DNA of 64,000 nt from Rhodobacteraceae bacterium Alg231-04 (GTDB lineage Bacteria; Pseudomonadota; Alphaproteobacteria; Rhodobacterales; Rhodobacteraceae): the NCBI GenBank assembly GCA_900143635.1, contig FREY01000012.1, positions 56,529 through 120,528 of the forward strand, in the 5' to 3' direction. Every line of letters starts with the position of its first letter. Within the stretch, counting starts at the first letter, position 1. The translations under genes were made by a program, and so were the position numbers. A model generated the notes under the pieces. That model made no database searches. It was not told where the DNA came from and was given only the letters and a program-made list of their open reading frames with translations. Of this stretch, positions 34,981-44,058 are shown in pieces.

Positions 34981-36357
34981 TCAGGCCTTTTTCAGGTGGT
35001 AGGATTTGGGTCGGGTAAGCGCCTGGAAGCCCAGCACGCTGAGGCCGGTGCCACGGCCAGTGTCCTTGCAACCGGTCCAGCACAGGGCCGGATCCAGATA
35101 GTCGCAGCGGTTCATGAACACAGTACCGGTCTGCAGCTGCGCGCCAAGCTCTTCGGCCTTGGCGGCATCCGCAGTCCAGATCGACGCGGTGAGGCCAAAT
35201 TGGCTGTCATTCATCAGCGCAATCGCTTCCGCGTCGCTTGCGACTTTGATGATACCAACAACCGGACCAAAGCTCTCGTCGCGCATGACCCGCATGTCAT
35301 GGGTAACATTGGTCAGCACCTGCGGTGTCAGATAGGCGCCGCCATCGTCTGCGCTCATCGTGGGAATATGCGCCTCGGCGCCGGCCGCAACGGCCTCGGC
35401 AATCTGCGCGCGCACCTCTTCGGCAAACCGGACATGCGCCATCGGCCCCATTGTGGTGGCCTCATCCAGCGGATTGCCCAGCTTGTAGCTGGAGACCAGA
35501 GCCACGGCGTTCTCGACAAAATCCTCATAGAGGCTTTCATGCACATAGATCCGCTCGATGCCGCAACAGCACTGGCCGGAATTGAACATCGCACCGTCAA
35601 TCAGTGTCTCGACCGCGGCTTCAAGATCAGCGTCGGCGCGCACATATCCGGGATCCTTGCCACCCAGCTCAGTTGAAACCGGGATGAATGTGCCCGCGGC
35701 TGCCTGTTCCATCGCCTGCCCACCGCGCACGGAACCGGTGAAATTGACGAAATCCACGTAACGACCCGAGATTAGATCTGCGGTTGTGTCATGGTCCAGA
35801 AACAGGTTCTGGAACACATCCTGCGGCACACCGGCGGCATGGAAGGCCTCTGCCAGACGTTCGCCCACCTGCAATGTCTGGGCCGCATGTTTCAACAGCA
35901 CCGTATTGCCCGCGATAAGGGCCGGAGCGACCGTGTTGATCGCCGTCATATAGGGGTAATTCCAGGGGGCGACCACAAGCACCAAGCCATGGGCTTCACG
36001 TTCGATCTTGCGCAGGAAGGCATCGCTGTCCTCCACGACAATAGGCGCAAGCGCGGTTTCGGCGATCCCCGCCATATAAGAAGCACGTTCGTTGAAGCCG
36101 CCAAATTCGCCACCATAGCGCACCGGCCGACCCATCTGATGGGCCAGTTCCACCGCCATGCGGTCGGTGGTTTTGCCAACTTCTGCCACGGCGGCCTGCA
36201 CCAGCGAGATACGTTCCGCCAGCGGTCTGGCCGCCCAGGCAGCCTGTGCGGCGCGGGCGCGCTTGGCCGCGTCGAACGCCGCCTCCCTGCTGAACAAGGG
36301 CCGCTCCAAATAGATCGATCCGTCGATCGGCGAAGTACATTTAACTGTTTGGTTCAT
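34981..36357 (-). CDS. NAD(P)-dependent aldehyde dehydrogenase (succinate-semialdehyde dehydrogenase-like)
   Basis: The 458-residue ALDH has the catalytic glutamate in STELGGKDPGYV and the catalytic cysteine in SGQCCCGIERIYVHE. The cofactor region is VVAPWNYPYMTAINTVAPAL. The CCC run with Ile-Glu after it resembles the gamma-glutamyl-aminobutyraldehyde and succinate-semialdehyde type groups. It lies between the glutamine synthetase-like gene and the alcohol dehydrogenase, and would oxidise the aldehyde made by the latter. Confidence 0.85.
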   Translation of the reverse strand: MNQTVKCTSPIDGSIYLERPLFSREAAFDAAKRARAAQAAWAARPLAERISLVQAAVAEVGKTTDRMAVELAHQMGRPVRYGGEFGGFNERASYMAGIAETALAPIVVEDSDAFLRKIEREAHGLVLVVAPWNYPYMTAINTVAPALIAGNTVLLKHAAQTLQVGERLAEAFHAAGVPQDVFQNLFLDHDTTADLISGRYVDFVNFTGSVRGGQAMEQAAAGTFIPVSTELGGKDPGYVRADADLEAAVETLIDGAMFNSGQCCCGIERIYVHESLYEDFVENAVALVSSYKLGNPLDEATTMGPMAHVRFAEEVRAQIAEAVAAGAEAHIPTMSADDGGAYLTPQVLTNVTHDMRVMRDESFGPVVGIIKVASDAEAIALMNDSQFGLTASIWTADAAKAEELGAQLQTGTVFMNRCDYLDPALCWTGCKDTGRGTGLSVLGFQALTRPKSYHLKKA

Positions 36358-36419
36358 CGCAAAGTTCCAAATTGCTCAGGCGCGCGCCTGCTTCCTCTTG
36401 CCAGAAATATCCCGGAGGT

Positions 36420-36437
36420 GCGGGGGCTGGCCCCCGC
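36420..36437. terminator. GC-rich hairpin between ligase and aldehyde dehydrogenase genes
   Basis: GCGGGGGC (36420-36427) pairs perfectly with GCCCCCGC (36430-36437) across a 2-base loop. No T-run follows on either strand. It may modulate read-through to the two dehydrogenase genes. Confidence 0.4.
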
Positions 36438-36449
36438 CACTGGTGATAA

Positions 36450-37805
36450 TCAGGCCTTCTCAAAACCGCGAGCGATTTCCCAGTCGGTCACCACCCGGTC
36501 AAACTCTTCCTGTTCCCATTCGGCGCAGCGGGTGTAGTGGTCCACAACCCAGTCCCCCATCGCCGCGCGCAGCATGGTCGAGCCGCGCAGGGTTTCCACC
36601 GCATCGCGCAGGGTGCGCGGGATTTCGCGGGCATCGCTGTCCTCATAAAGATCACCCGCAGTGGGGGCTGCCAGCTCCATCTTGTCCTCGATACCTTTCA
36701 GGCCGGCGGCCAGCAGGGCTGCCTGCGCCAGATAGGGGTTCAGGTCCGACCCGCCGATGCGGCATTCCATGCGCACACCCTTGGTGCCCTCACCGCACAT
36801 GCGGAAACCGGCGGTGCGGTTATCCACCGACCAAACGGTCTTGGTCGGCGCAAAAGTCCCCTTCATAAAGCGCTTGTAGCTGTTCACATACGGAGCGAGG
36901 AAGAAGGTATAGTCAGGCGCATAGGCGATCATCCCGGCACAGAACTGGCGGCCCAGTTCCGACAGACCGTGCGGCGCGTCCTTGTCGTAGAATTCAGGAT
37001 TGCCATCACGCCACAGCGAAAGGTGCACATGGCTGGCGGAGCCGACCCGATCACGGTGCCACTTCGGCAGGAAGGAGGCCGCGTGGCCATGGATATGGGC
37101 GATTTCCTTGGTCGCGTGTTTGGCGATGGTGTGATGATCGGCGCAGGCCAGCGCCTCGTCATAACGGATGTTCAGCTCTTCCTGACCGGCCTCGGCTTCA
37201 CCCTTGGTGTTTTCCACCGGGATGCCAGCGGCAAAGAGGTGATTGCGCAGCGGGCGCATCACATGCTCTTCCTTGGTGGTCTGGAAAATGTGGTAATCTT
37301 CGTTGTAGCCCGAGATGGGCTTTAGATCGCGAAAGCCGCCTGCGCGGATTTCGTCAAAGGTCTGCTCGAACAGGAAAAACTCCAGCTCGGTCGCCATTTT
37401 TGCGGTCAGACCCAGGTCTTGCGCGCGGGCGATCTGCGCCTTCAGCACCTGACGCGGTGAATGCGGTACAGGTTCGTGCGTGTGGTGATCCAGCACATCA
37501 CACAGCACCATCACTGTGCCCTCAAGCCACGGCAGCGGGCGCAGGGTGGTTAGGTCCGGCTTCATCACATAGTCGCCGTAACCGGATTCCCAGCTGGTCG
37601 CCTCGTATCCGTCCGGGGTTGCCATCTCCAGATCGGTGGCCAGCAAATAGTTGCAGCAATGGGTTTCCTTGTAAGCGCTGTCGAGGAAGTTCTGTGCGTG
37701 GTAGCGCTTGCCCAGCAGGCGGCCCTGCATGTCCACGAGGCAAACCAGAACGGTGTCAACAGAGCCATCGGCAACCTGGGTTTTCAGCGTATCAAAGGAG
37801 AGCAT
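36450..37805 (-). CDS. Glutamine synthetase-family ligase (gamma-glutamylamine synthetase-like)
   Basis: The 451-residue protein has the GS fold: N-terminal domain CLVDMQGRLLGKRYHAQNFL, metal glutamates in GQEELNIRY, the ATP-site SHVHLSLW and the substrate arginine region VRMECRIGGSDLNPYLA. It lacks a GlnA adenylylation site near its C-terminus. Such paralogues attach glutamate to putrescine, ethanolamine or other amines. The frame is open further upstream, but ATG 37805 gives MLSFDTLKTQV after AAAGG and normal family length. It lies between the TRAP binding protein and two dehydrogenases. Confidence 0.8.
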   Translation of the reverse strand: MLSFDTLKTQVADGSVDTVLVCLVDMQGRLLGKRYHAQNFLDSAYKETHCCNYLLATDLEMATPDGYEATSWESGYGDYVMKPDLTTLRPLPWLEGTVMVLCDVLDHHTHEPVPHSPRQVLKAQIARAQDLGLTAKMATELEFFLFEQTFDEIRAGGFRDLKPISGYNEDYHIFQTTKEEHVMRPLRNHLFAAGIPVENTKGEAEAGQEELNIRYDEALACADHHTIAKHATKEIAHIHGHAASFLPKWHRDRVGSASHVHLSLWRDGNPEFYDKDAPHGLSELGRQFCAGMIAYAPDYTFFLAPYVNSYKRFMKGTFAPTKTVWSVDNRTAGFRMCGEGTKGVRMECRIGGSDLNPYLAQAALLAAGLKGIEDKMELAAPTAGDLYEDSDAREIPRTLRDAVETLRGSTMLRAAMGDWVVDHYTRCAEWEQEEFDRVVTDWEIARGFEKA

Positions 37806-37870
37806 TGGCGGCCTTTTGTGTTGCGGTCCGATGCGCGAGGGCAGCGGGCTTTGAGAAATGGGGAGGAGAC

Positions 37871-37892
37871 GCCGGCCCAACAAAGGGCCGGC
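37871..37892 (-). terminator. Hairpin after the TRAP binding-protein gene
   Basis: GCCGGCCC (37871-37878) pairs with GGGCCGGC (37885-37892) around a 6-base loop, between the stop of the TRAP binding protein and the ligase start. It has no strong T-run, so partial termination or mRNA protection is more likely than full termination. Confidence 0.5.
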
Positions 37893-37900
37893 GCTTTGGA

Positions 37901-38932
37901 TCAGCCGTAACGGTAGGGCCGTCCGGCCTTTTGCATATCGGCATTGTAGCGTTTGAAGATCTCGACCACCTTGGCCTTGGTTTCGGATTCTGCGGCAATC
38001 TCGTCCCAGAACTTGACGGCGGCATCTTCCACGGTTGCCCATTCTTCGTCGGGAATGGTGGTCAGCTCCATCTTCGGGCCGTTGACGCGCAGCGAGGCTT
38101 CGCCGCCCCAGTACCACCACTGACGATAGTAATGCGACTGGTCGCAGCAAACCCGGAACAGGGTTTTCAGATCCTCGGGCAGCTCGTTCCAGCGGTCCAT
38201 ATTGGCAAAGAACGACCCGGCCCATGCGCCGGAGATGTTGTTGGTCAGGAAGTAGTTGGTCACATCGGCCCAACCAACAGTGTAGTCTTCGGTGATGCCG
38301 GACCAGGCGATGCCATCCAGCTCGCCTGTCTGTACGGCGACTTCGATGTCTTCCCATGGCAGGGTGACCGGTACGACGCCAAACTGGCTGAGGAAGCGGC
38401 CCGCAGTCGGGAAGGTGAAGACGCGCTTGCCCTTCAGATCGGCGAGCGAGCGGATCGGGTCTTTGGTGGCAAAGTGGCAGGGGTCCCAGGAGCCGGCCGA
38501 GATGTGTTTGACGCCAACCTTGGAATATTCCGCGTCCCAAATTTCGTTCAGGCCGTACTGGTTGAACAGCACCGGCACATCGAGCGAATAGCGCGATCCG
38601 AAGGGGAAGTAGCCGCCAAACACGGTGACTTCGGTGGGCGAGGCCATCGAGTCATCATCGGACTGGACCGCGTCGATGGTGCCGCGTTGCATGGCGCGGA
38701 ACAGCTCACCTGTGGGGACCAGCTGGTCGGCGTAGAACAGTTCGATCTGCATCCGGTCGCCGGCGATCTGGTTGAACATCTTGATCGCCGGGTCGATCAC
38801 ATGCTCGGCCAGCGCCGGGCCCGCATAGGTCTGCATCCGCCACTTGATGGTGGATTGCGCCAGTGCCGGCGCCGCGAGGCCAGCCGCTGGCACCACTGCG
38901 GCGCCTTTGAGGAACTTACGTCTGGTGGTCAT
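37901..38932 (-). CDS. TRAP transporter substrate-binding protein (DctP type)
   Basis: The 343-residue protein carries a twin-arginine-like signal (TTRRKFLKGAAVVPAAGLAAPALA). The DctP fold follows: KWRMQTYAGPALAEHVID, VPTGELFRAMQRGTIDA and the carboxylate-binding arginine region LKGKRVFTFPTAGRFLSQFG. It binds its ligand in the periplasm and delivers it to DctQM. TRAP binding proteins normally hold an anionic group through a conserved arginine, so a carboxylate- or sulfonate-bearing amine would fit best. ATG 38932 follows GGAGAGTG. Confidence 0.88.
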   Translation of the reverse strand: MTTRRKFLKGAAVVPAAGLAAPALAQSTIKWRMQTYAGPALAEHVIDPAIKMFNQIAGDRMQIELFYADQLVPTGELFRAMQRGTIDAVQSDDDSMASPTEVTVFGGYFPFGSRYSLDVPVLFNQYGLNEIWDAEYSKVGVKHISAGSWDPCHFATKDPIRSLADLKGKRVFTFPTAGRFLSQFGVVPVTLPWEDIEVAVQTGELDGIAWSGITEDYTVGWADVTNYFLTNNISGAWAGSFFANMDRWNELPEDLKTLFRVCCDQSHYYRQWWYWGGEASLRVNGPKMELTTIPDEEWATVEDAAVKFWDEIAAESETKAKVVEIFKRYNADMQKAGRPYRYG

Positions 38933-38999
38933 CTTACACTCTCCTGTTCGTTATGATTGAACTTGGTCTTCCTGTGGGGGGCCCCGGTTTGCTCCGGGA

Positions 39000-40325
39000 T
39001 CACTTGTTGTAGATGGTTTCCGGCAGCCACAGAGCGATCTGCGGGAAGGCCATTATGATGATCAGCGCCAGAGTCATCACCAGCACAAATGGCAGGATGG
39101 AGCCGTAGATATCGCGCAGGGAAATCTCGGGCGGGGCCATGGCGCGCATCAGGAACAGATTGTAGCCAAAGGGCGGCGTCATATAGGCGATCTGAGTGGT
39201 GATGGTATAAAGCACGCCGTACCAGATCAGATCGAAGCCAAGCGCGCCGACCAACGGCACATAGAGCGGTGCGACGATCACCAGCATGGCGGTATCATCC
39301 AGAAAGGTACCCATCAGGATAAAGCTGAGCTGCATCAGGATCAGGATCATCCAGGGGCTGAGGCCCAGTTTCTCGGTAAAGATGCCTTCGATTGCTTTGA
39401 CCGCGCCCAACCCGTCGAACACTGCGCCAAAGGCCAGTGCAGCAAGGATGATCCACATGAACATGCAGGAAATCCCAAGCGTGGAGCGGACACTGGTTTC
39501 AAACACCTGCCGGTTCATCCGGCCTTTCAGGATGGCTGCGACAAAGGCGGTGAGCGCGCCAATGGCCGAGCTTTCCACCAGCGAGGTCCAGCCGTTGACG
39601 AAGGGCACCATCATTGCGGCAAAAATCCCCAGCGGCAGCAGACCGGCGCGCAACAGGCGCAGCTTTTCGGCCATCGGCACGTCACGCTCTTCCGGGCTCA
39701 GCGCGGGGCCAAGGGCCGGGTTCAGGCGGCAGCGGATCACGATATAGAGGATGAACATCGACGCCATCATCAGCCCCGGCACCACGCCGGCCAGCCACAG
39801 CTGCCCCACCGGCTGACGCGCGATCATCGCATAGAGCACCAGCACCACCGAGGGCGGCACCAGAATGCCCAAGGACGAACCGGCCTGGATAACCCCGGTG
39901 ACCATTTTCTTGTCATATCCGCGTTTTAACAGCTCTGGCAGGGCAATGGTCGACCCGATGGCCATGCCCGCCACGCTAAGCCCGTTCATCGCAGAAATCA
40001 GCACCATCAACCCGATGGTGCCAATGGCCAACCCGCCATTCAGCCCGCCCATCCAGACGTGGAACATCTTATAGAGGTCATCAGCAATTTTGGACTCCGA
40101 CAGCACATAGCCCATGAAGATGAACATCGGCAGCGTCAGCAGCGGATACCATTTCATCAGCTTCATCGCGGCGGAAAAGCCAAGGTCATAACCGCCCCGG
40201 TCGCCCCAAAGCAGCAGTGAGGCCATGACGGCAACAAAGCCAATAGCACCAAACACCCGCTGCCCGGTCAGCAGCATCAGCATCATTGATGAGAACATCA
40301 GGACGGCGATCAATTCATAGGACAT
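39000..40325 (-). CDS. TRAP transporter large permease (DctM)
   Basis: The 441-residue protein has about 12 membrane segments and the DctM hallmarks GAFLDDTAMLVIVAPLYVPL-like (here MGTFLDDTAMLVIVAPLYVP), SAMNGLSVAGMAIGS and GSSLGILVPPSVVLVLY. It forms the ion-coupled channel of the importer. Its first codon touches the last base of dctQ (40325), so the two genes are coupled. Confidence 0.9.
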   Translation of the reverse strand: MSYELIAVLMFSSMMLMLLTGQRVFGAIGFVAVMASLLLWGDRGGYDLGFSAAMKLMKWYPLLTLPMFIFMGYVLSESKIADDLYKMFHVWMGGLNGGLAIGTIGLMVLISAMNGLSVAGMAIGSTIALPELLKRGYDKKMVTGVIQAGSSLGILVPPSVVLVLYAMIARQPVGQLWLAGVVPGLMMASMFILYIVIRCRLNPALGPALSPEERDVPMAEKLRLLRAGLLPLGIFAAMMVPFVNGWTSLVESSAIGALTAFVAAILKGRMNRQVFETSVRSTLGISCMFMWIILAALAFGAVFDGLGAVKAIEGIFTEKLGLSPWMILILMQLSFILMGTFLDDTAMLVIVAPLYVPLVGALGFDLIWYGVLYTITTQIAYMTPPFGYNLFLMRAMAPPEISLRDIYGSILPFVLVMTLALIIIMAFPQIALWLPETIYNK

Positions 40326-40843
40326 CAGATCGTCTCCCGGGGGATATCCTCGCCGCGAATGCGCAGGATGTCCTTGAACAGTTCAGAAAGAGATTGCAGC
40401 AGCATCAGGAACAGCCCGAGGCACATGATAGACTTGATCGGCCACATATAGGGGCGCCAGGCGGTGGGGCTGCGCTCGCCGTATTGCAGCGAGTAGCTGA
40501 GGCTGTCGTAGCCGCCGTAGAGCATCACACAGAGATAAACGATCAGGAACAGAACGGTGATGGCATCGGTCCAGGCTTTGCGCTTGTTCGACCACTCGCC
40601 ATAGAGCAGGTCCATACGCACATTCGATCCCATCTGAATCGAATAAGGCCCGCCCAGAACATAGTAGGCAACCATGGCGAACTGGGCGACTTCCAATGTC
40701 CAGAGCGACGGCAAGAAGAAGGTTTTCGAGATCGAAGACCACAAGAGGATGCCCATCATCACAAAGATGCCATACATCACCAGCCGACCGAGCCAGCGGT
40801 TCATCCGGTCCACGACCGAGATATAAGTCCGCATGAGGTTCAT
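40325..40843 (-). CDS. TRAP transporter small permease (DctQ)
   Basis: The 172-residue protein has four membrane helices and the DctQ features LRMDLLYGEWSNKRKAW, typical of the cytoplasmic loop, and MFGIFVMMGILLWSS-like helix 1. It pairs with DctM and the binding protein encoded downstream. Confidence 0.88.
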   Translation of the reverse strand: MNLMRTYISVVDRMNRWLGRLVMYGIFVMMGILLWSSISKTFFLPSLWTLEVAQFAMVAYYVLGGPYSIQMGSNVRMDLLYGEWSNKRKAWTDAITVLFLIVYLCVMLYGGYDSLSYSLQYGERSPTAWRPYMWPIKSIMCLGLFLMLLQSLSELFKDILRIRGEDIPRETI

Positions 40844-40859
40844 GCCTGATTTCCTGTTG

Positions 40860-41636
40860 TCATGACCGGGCCTCTTGCGGGTCCAGTTCGGTGATCATGT
40901 TCTGCAGCATCGGCGCCAACAGGCCCGCAATGCGGCTGACCCCGGCCGGCGTGTCGATCAGATCATTGCGGACCTCAATCATCACATTCGCCAGCTCCCG
41001 CGGCAGGGCGTGCGTGCGCAGCGTATGGGTGACGCCATCAGTGGCTGAATAGGGCTGGTTCAGCGCGGTATTCAGCCCCGATCCCTGCGCCTGACGTAGC
41101 AGAATACGGGCGGCGCGATCATCGCTGTCGTGCAGAATGCCCAGCTCGACCGGGCGGGGCTGGCCCTTGTAGGTCGGGGTGAAACTGTGAATGGTGATCA
41201 GCACCGGCGGTACGGGGCGGGCATCCAATGTCTGCTCTAGCAACTTCCGAAACGGCGCATAGACGGCCCGCGCGCGCTGGTCCTTTTGGTCCTGTGTCAG
41301 GTCGGCATTGCCGGGCACAGGATAGACTTCGCTTTTGGCTGGGATGGCGTCATGGGCCGTGGGCGGGCGATTGCAATCATAGACCAGACGGCTGACCCTT
41401 GAATGCACAAGCGGTGCATCCAATGCGCCCATGAGCTCAACAGACAGATCCAGCGCGCCGATGTCCCAGGCCGCGTGAGAACACGCCGCCTCTGCATCCA
41501 GCCCAAGGCCTTGCAGAGCCCCTGGAATGAAACGGCTCGCATGTTCGCAAACCAGCAATGCCGGGGTGGGGCCAGTTCCGTTCAGCACCCGCGCGGCGGG
41601 AGCCTCTACCAAAGACAACAAAGGGGACTCATACAT
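40860..41636 (-). CDS. N-formylglutamate amidohydrolase-family protein
   Basis: The 258-residue protein has the FGase-family segments LLVCEHASRFIPGAL, HAAWDIGALDLS and ITIHSFTPTYKGQPRPVELGI. The family includes HutG-type N-formylglutamate hydrolases. No histidine-degradation gene is near, so another N-acyl or gamma-glutamyl amide is likely. The frame also has ATGs at 41645 and 41654, but the predicted promoter and operator overlap them, so 41636 is preferred. It is the first gene of a leftward operon with TRAP, ligase and dehydrogenase genes. Confidence 0.75.
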   Translation of the reverse strand: MYESPLLSLVEAPAARVLNGTGPTPALLVCEHASRFIPGALQGLGLDAEAACSHAAWDIGALDLSVELMGALDAPLVHSRVSRLVYDCNRPPTAHDAIPAKSEVYPVPGNADLTQDQKDQRARAVYAPFRKLLEQTLDARPVPPVLITIHSFTPTYKGQPRPVELGILHDSDDRAARILLRQAQGSGLNTALNQPYSATDGVTHTLRTHALPRELANVMIEVRNDLIDTPAGVSRIAGLLAPMLQNMITELDPQEARS

Positions 41637-41646
41637 CTCAACCATG

Positions 41647-41735
41647 TGTAGCATTGATTACAGAGCAGCCGAGTCTGTCAAGATAATTTCTGTAGACATC
41701 GCTACAAAATCCTCTAGCCTGTAACAAATGCTAGA
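41647..41735. promoter_or_regulatory. Three TGTA-N8-TACA operator-like sites between amidohydrolase and RpiR genes
   Basis: Site 1 (41647-41662) and site 2 (41691-41706) fit TGTA-N8-TACA exactly. Site 3 (41720-41735) differs by one base (TAGA). A leftward -35 TTGACA lies at 41676-41681, with a weak -10 overlapping site 1. The RpiR regulator encoded at 41750 is the likely binder. Confidence 0.65.
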
Positions 41736-41749
41736 GAAGAGGGCGGCCC

Positions 41750-42622
41750 GTGACCCCTGTAACAAAGCTTGTGAAGCAAAAGATCCAGGACGCGATGGAA
41801 GATCTGACACGGTCAGAACGTCAGCTGGCCTCGGTTCTGATGCAGGATTACCCAATGGGCGGCCTGCAATCGATCACCAAGCTCGCAGCCGCCGCAGGGG
41901 TGTCGACGCCCACGGTGATCCGCATGGCCCGCAAACTGGGGTTTGACGGGTTCCCCGATCTTCAGGATGCCCTGCGTGAAGAGGTTGCCGCGCAGATCAA
42001 GAAGCCCATCTCCAAACGCGACGCATGGATGGTGGATGAAAGCGCCGAACATCCCCTGATGCGATTTGCGCAGGTGGTCTGGACCAATATGCGCCACACC
42101 TTGGAACGGATCGATACGGCCATGTTCGATCAGGTGGCGCAGCTGCTGGCCGATACGACCCGGCCGCTTTATGTGGTTGGCGGGCGGATCAGCCGGTCCA
42201 ATGCCGACTACCTTTACAATCACCTTCAGATCATCCGGCCCAATGTGACTATGCTGGGCAATTCAGCCAACGTCTGGCCGCAGTACCTGCTGGACATGGA
42301 TGCCAACTCGGTTTTGGTGATCTTCGATATTCGCCGCTACGAGGCACATCTGGAAAAACTGGCGCAGATCGCCAGTGAGCGCGGGGTGACCGTGGTGCTG
42401 TTGACGGACCAGTGGGGGTCTCCCATCGGGCGTTGCGCGGATTTTACCTTCAACGGATTGGTGGAGGCCCCCTCAAGCTGGGATTCGACAATTGCCCTGC
42501 AGCTCATCGTCGAGGCGCTGATCGCCGAGGTGCAGGATGCCCGTTGGGAGGAAAGCAAAGAGCGGATCGAGGAATTGGAAGCGATGTTCTCATCAACCCG
42601 ACTGTTCCGCAATCAGGGGTGA
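41750..42622 (+). CDS. RpiR/MurR-family transcriptional regulator
   Basis: The 290-residue protein has an N-terminal helix-turn-helix ([25 protein letters not shown]). A C-terminal SIS domain follows, with [22 protein letters not shown] and [20 protein letters not shown]. RpiR proteins sense phosphosugars or other small ligands through SIS. The start is a GTG with a weak ribosome site. It is divergent from the TRAP/ligase operon and three matching sites lie between them, so local control is likely. Confidence 0.85.
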   Translation: MTPVTKLVKQKIQDAMEDLTRSERQLASVLMQDYPMGGLQSITKLAAAAGVSTPTVIRMARKLGFDGFPDLQDALREEVAAQIKKPISKRDAWMVDESAEHPLMRFAQVVWTNMRHTLERIDTAMFDQVAQLLADTTRPLYVVGGRISRSNADYLYNHLQIIRPNVTMLGNSANVWPQYLLDMDANSVLVIFDIRRYEAHLEKLAQIASERGVTVVLLTDQWGSPIGRCADFTFNGLVEAPSSWDSTIALQLIVEALIAEVQDARWEESKERIEELEAMFSSTRLFRNQG

Positions 42623-42713
42623 GGTTTTCGCGGACAGCCCTAAAGCTGGAGAGCAAACCAGAAGGCGCGTTTTTGGCGTCTTTACATTGACCTGCCCCCC
42701 GCTGGTCCCTCGC

Positions 42714-43676
42714 TCATGACGAGAGTCTGCGGGTTTGATTTTTGTCGTCGTCGGTCTCGGACTTAGCAAGCGCGGCAGGCGCGGAGCCCTCAGATAGCTC
42801 AAGCGCCTGCCGCGCTTGCTTTGGCGTTCTGTTCCCCAGCGAAGAGTGCGGCCGACGTTGTTATAATCGTGGCGCCACAGCGCCAGTTTGCGGCGGGCGT
42901 CGTCCAGGGTATCGAACAGCTCTTCATTGAGGAGTTCGTCCCGCAGGCTGCCGTTGAATGACTCGATGAAAGCATTCTGCTGCGGTTTTCCTGGATCGAT
43001 GTAATGCCAATCCACGCCGTTCCTGTCTGCGCATTTCAGGATTGCCCGGCTGGTGAATTCCGTGCCGTTGTCGCTGACAATGCAAGCGGGTTTTCCGTAG
43101 ACCCGGACGAGCGCGTCCAGCTCCCGGGCAACGCGCTAGCCTGAAATGCTGGTGTCCGCAGCCAGGCACAGGTTTTCCCGGCAGCAGTCATCGTTCACGG
43201 CCAGGATGCGGAACTTCCGCGAGGCGCCGAAGCTGTCCGCCAGGAAGTCCAGGGACCAGCGCTGGTTCGGCCGTGTGGCTTAGGGCATCGGCGTGCGTGA
43301 GCACCGGGCCCGTTTGCGGCCCCGCCGCCGTTTCACCGCAAGGCCTTCTTCCCGGTAGAGGCGGTACAGTTTTTTGTGGTTCATGATCATGCCTATCCGC
43401 TCAAGCAGCACGCCGATCCTCCGGTAGCCGAACCGGCGGCGTTTGCCTGCGATCTCTTTCATCTCCTGGCGGATCTCAGGATGGTCGGGCGGGCGTTCGC
43501 GCCGGACCGTCTTGGGGTCGACACCCCCTCTCGGGACATTGCTGCGCAATGCCCTGCCGGGCAGTGGACAAGCCGGCAGGCCCTGCGCTGCGAGATGCCA
43601 TGATCCCGCATCGCATTGAGCGCTGCCTCTCGCCGCTCCTTCGGTGCCGTCAGCTTTTTCCCAGCAGGTCTTTCAA
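42714..43676 (-). pseudogene. IS3-family transposase OrfB, broken
   Basis: The DDE integrase-core pieces are readable: [40 protein letters not shown]. The gene has in-frame stops after ARCSRTPMP (near 43280) and after DTSISG (near 43137). Near 42858 one base is missing: adding a C after AACGTC restores NNVRPHSSLG and the family tail. Near 43520-43560 about 40 bp containing two small hairpins (CTGCCCGGCAG and CATTGCGCAGCAATG) splits RRACRLV from GVDPKTVRRERP. The protein is not functional. Confidence 0.85.
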
Positions 43677-43913
43677 AACCACGTTGTCGAGCATCGTGTC
43701 CGCCAGCAGCCGCTTCAGCTTGGCGTTCTCATCCTCCAGTGCCTTCAGCCGCGCGGCCTCCGACACTTCCATGCCACCATATTTGGACTTCAGCTTGTAA
43801 AAGGTCGCCGGGCTCAGGCCGTGCAGGCGGCACACCTCAGCTGTCGGCATCCCGGCTTCCTGCTCTTTGATCATCCCGATGATTTGCGCCTCGGTGAAAC
43901 GGCTCTTACGCAT
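43650..43913 (-). CDS. IS3-family transposase OrfA
   Basis: The 87-residue protein is intact. It has the helix-turn-helix of IS407-type OrfA (RFTEAQIIGMIKEQEAG, then AEVCRLHGLSPATFYKLKSKYG). A leucine-zipper-like helix follows (ARLKALEDENAKLKRLLAD). OrfA binds the element ends, but without a working OrfB it has no partner here. Confidence 0.85.
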   Translation of the reverse strand: MRKSRFTEAQIIGMIKEQEAGMPTAEVCRLHGLSPATFYKLKSKYGGMEVSEAARLKALEDENAKLKRLLADTMLDNVVLKDLLGKS

Positions 43914-44058
43914 TCGTCTGCTCCTACATAGGTTGGGCAGACTCTACTTCATGGTGAGGGATTTTGCGGGGGGCAGGTCACAAACGTTTCGAATACATAG
44001 GCGGGTGCCCCGATTGCTTCCACAGTGCTTCCAGCTCTGAACCGTGAACGCAAACATC

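Larger units (their letters stand above)
42688..43980 (-). mobile_element. Decayed IS3-family insertion sequence (IS407-like)
   Basis: The ends are inverted repeats: TGACCTGCCCCCCGC at 42688-42702, matched in reverse by GCGGGGGGCAGGTCA at 43966-43980. Similarity continues inward (TCCCTC, CATGA). The element is 1293 bp, the normal size of IS407-group members, with orfA and orfB leftward. No 4-bp target duplication is seen (ACAT left, CAAA right), so it may have rearranged since insertion. OrfB is broken, so it cannot move on its own. Confidence 0.85.

Noticed and set aside
36450..38540. 696-residue version of the glutamine synthetase-like protein
   Set aside because: The upstream part overlaps the TRAP binding-protein gene on the same strand in another frame; ATG 37805 gives the normal family length.
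42593..43015. 140-residue frame that extends out of the IS element toward the RpiR gene
   Set aside because: It is the OrfB end shifted into the wrong frame by one missing base; the true OrfB end is at about 42714.
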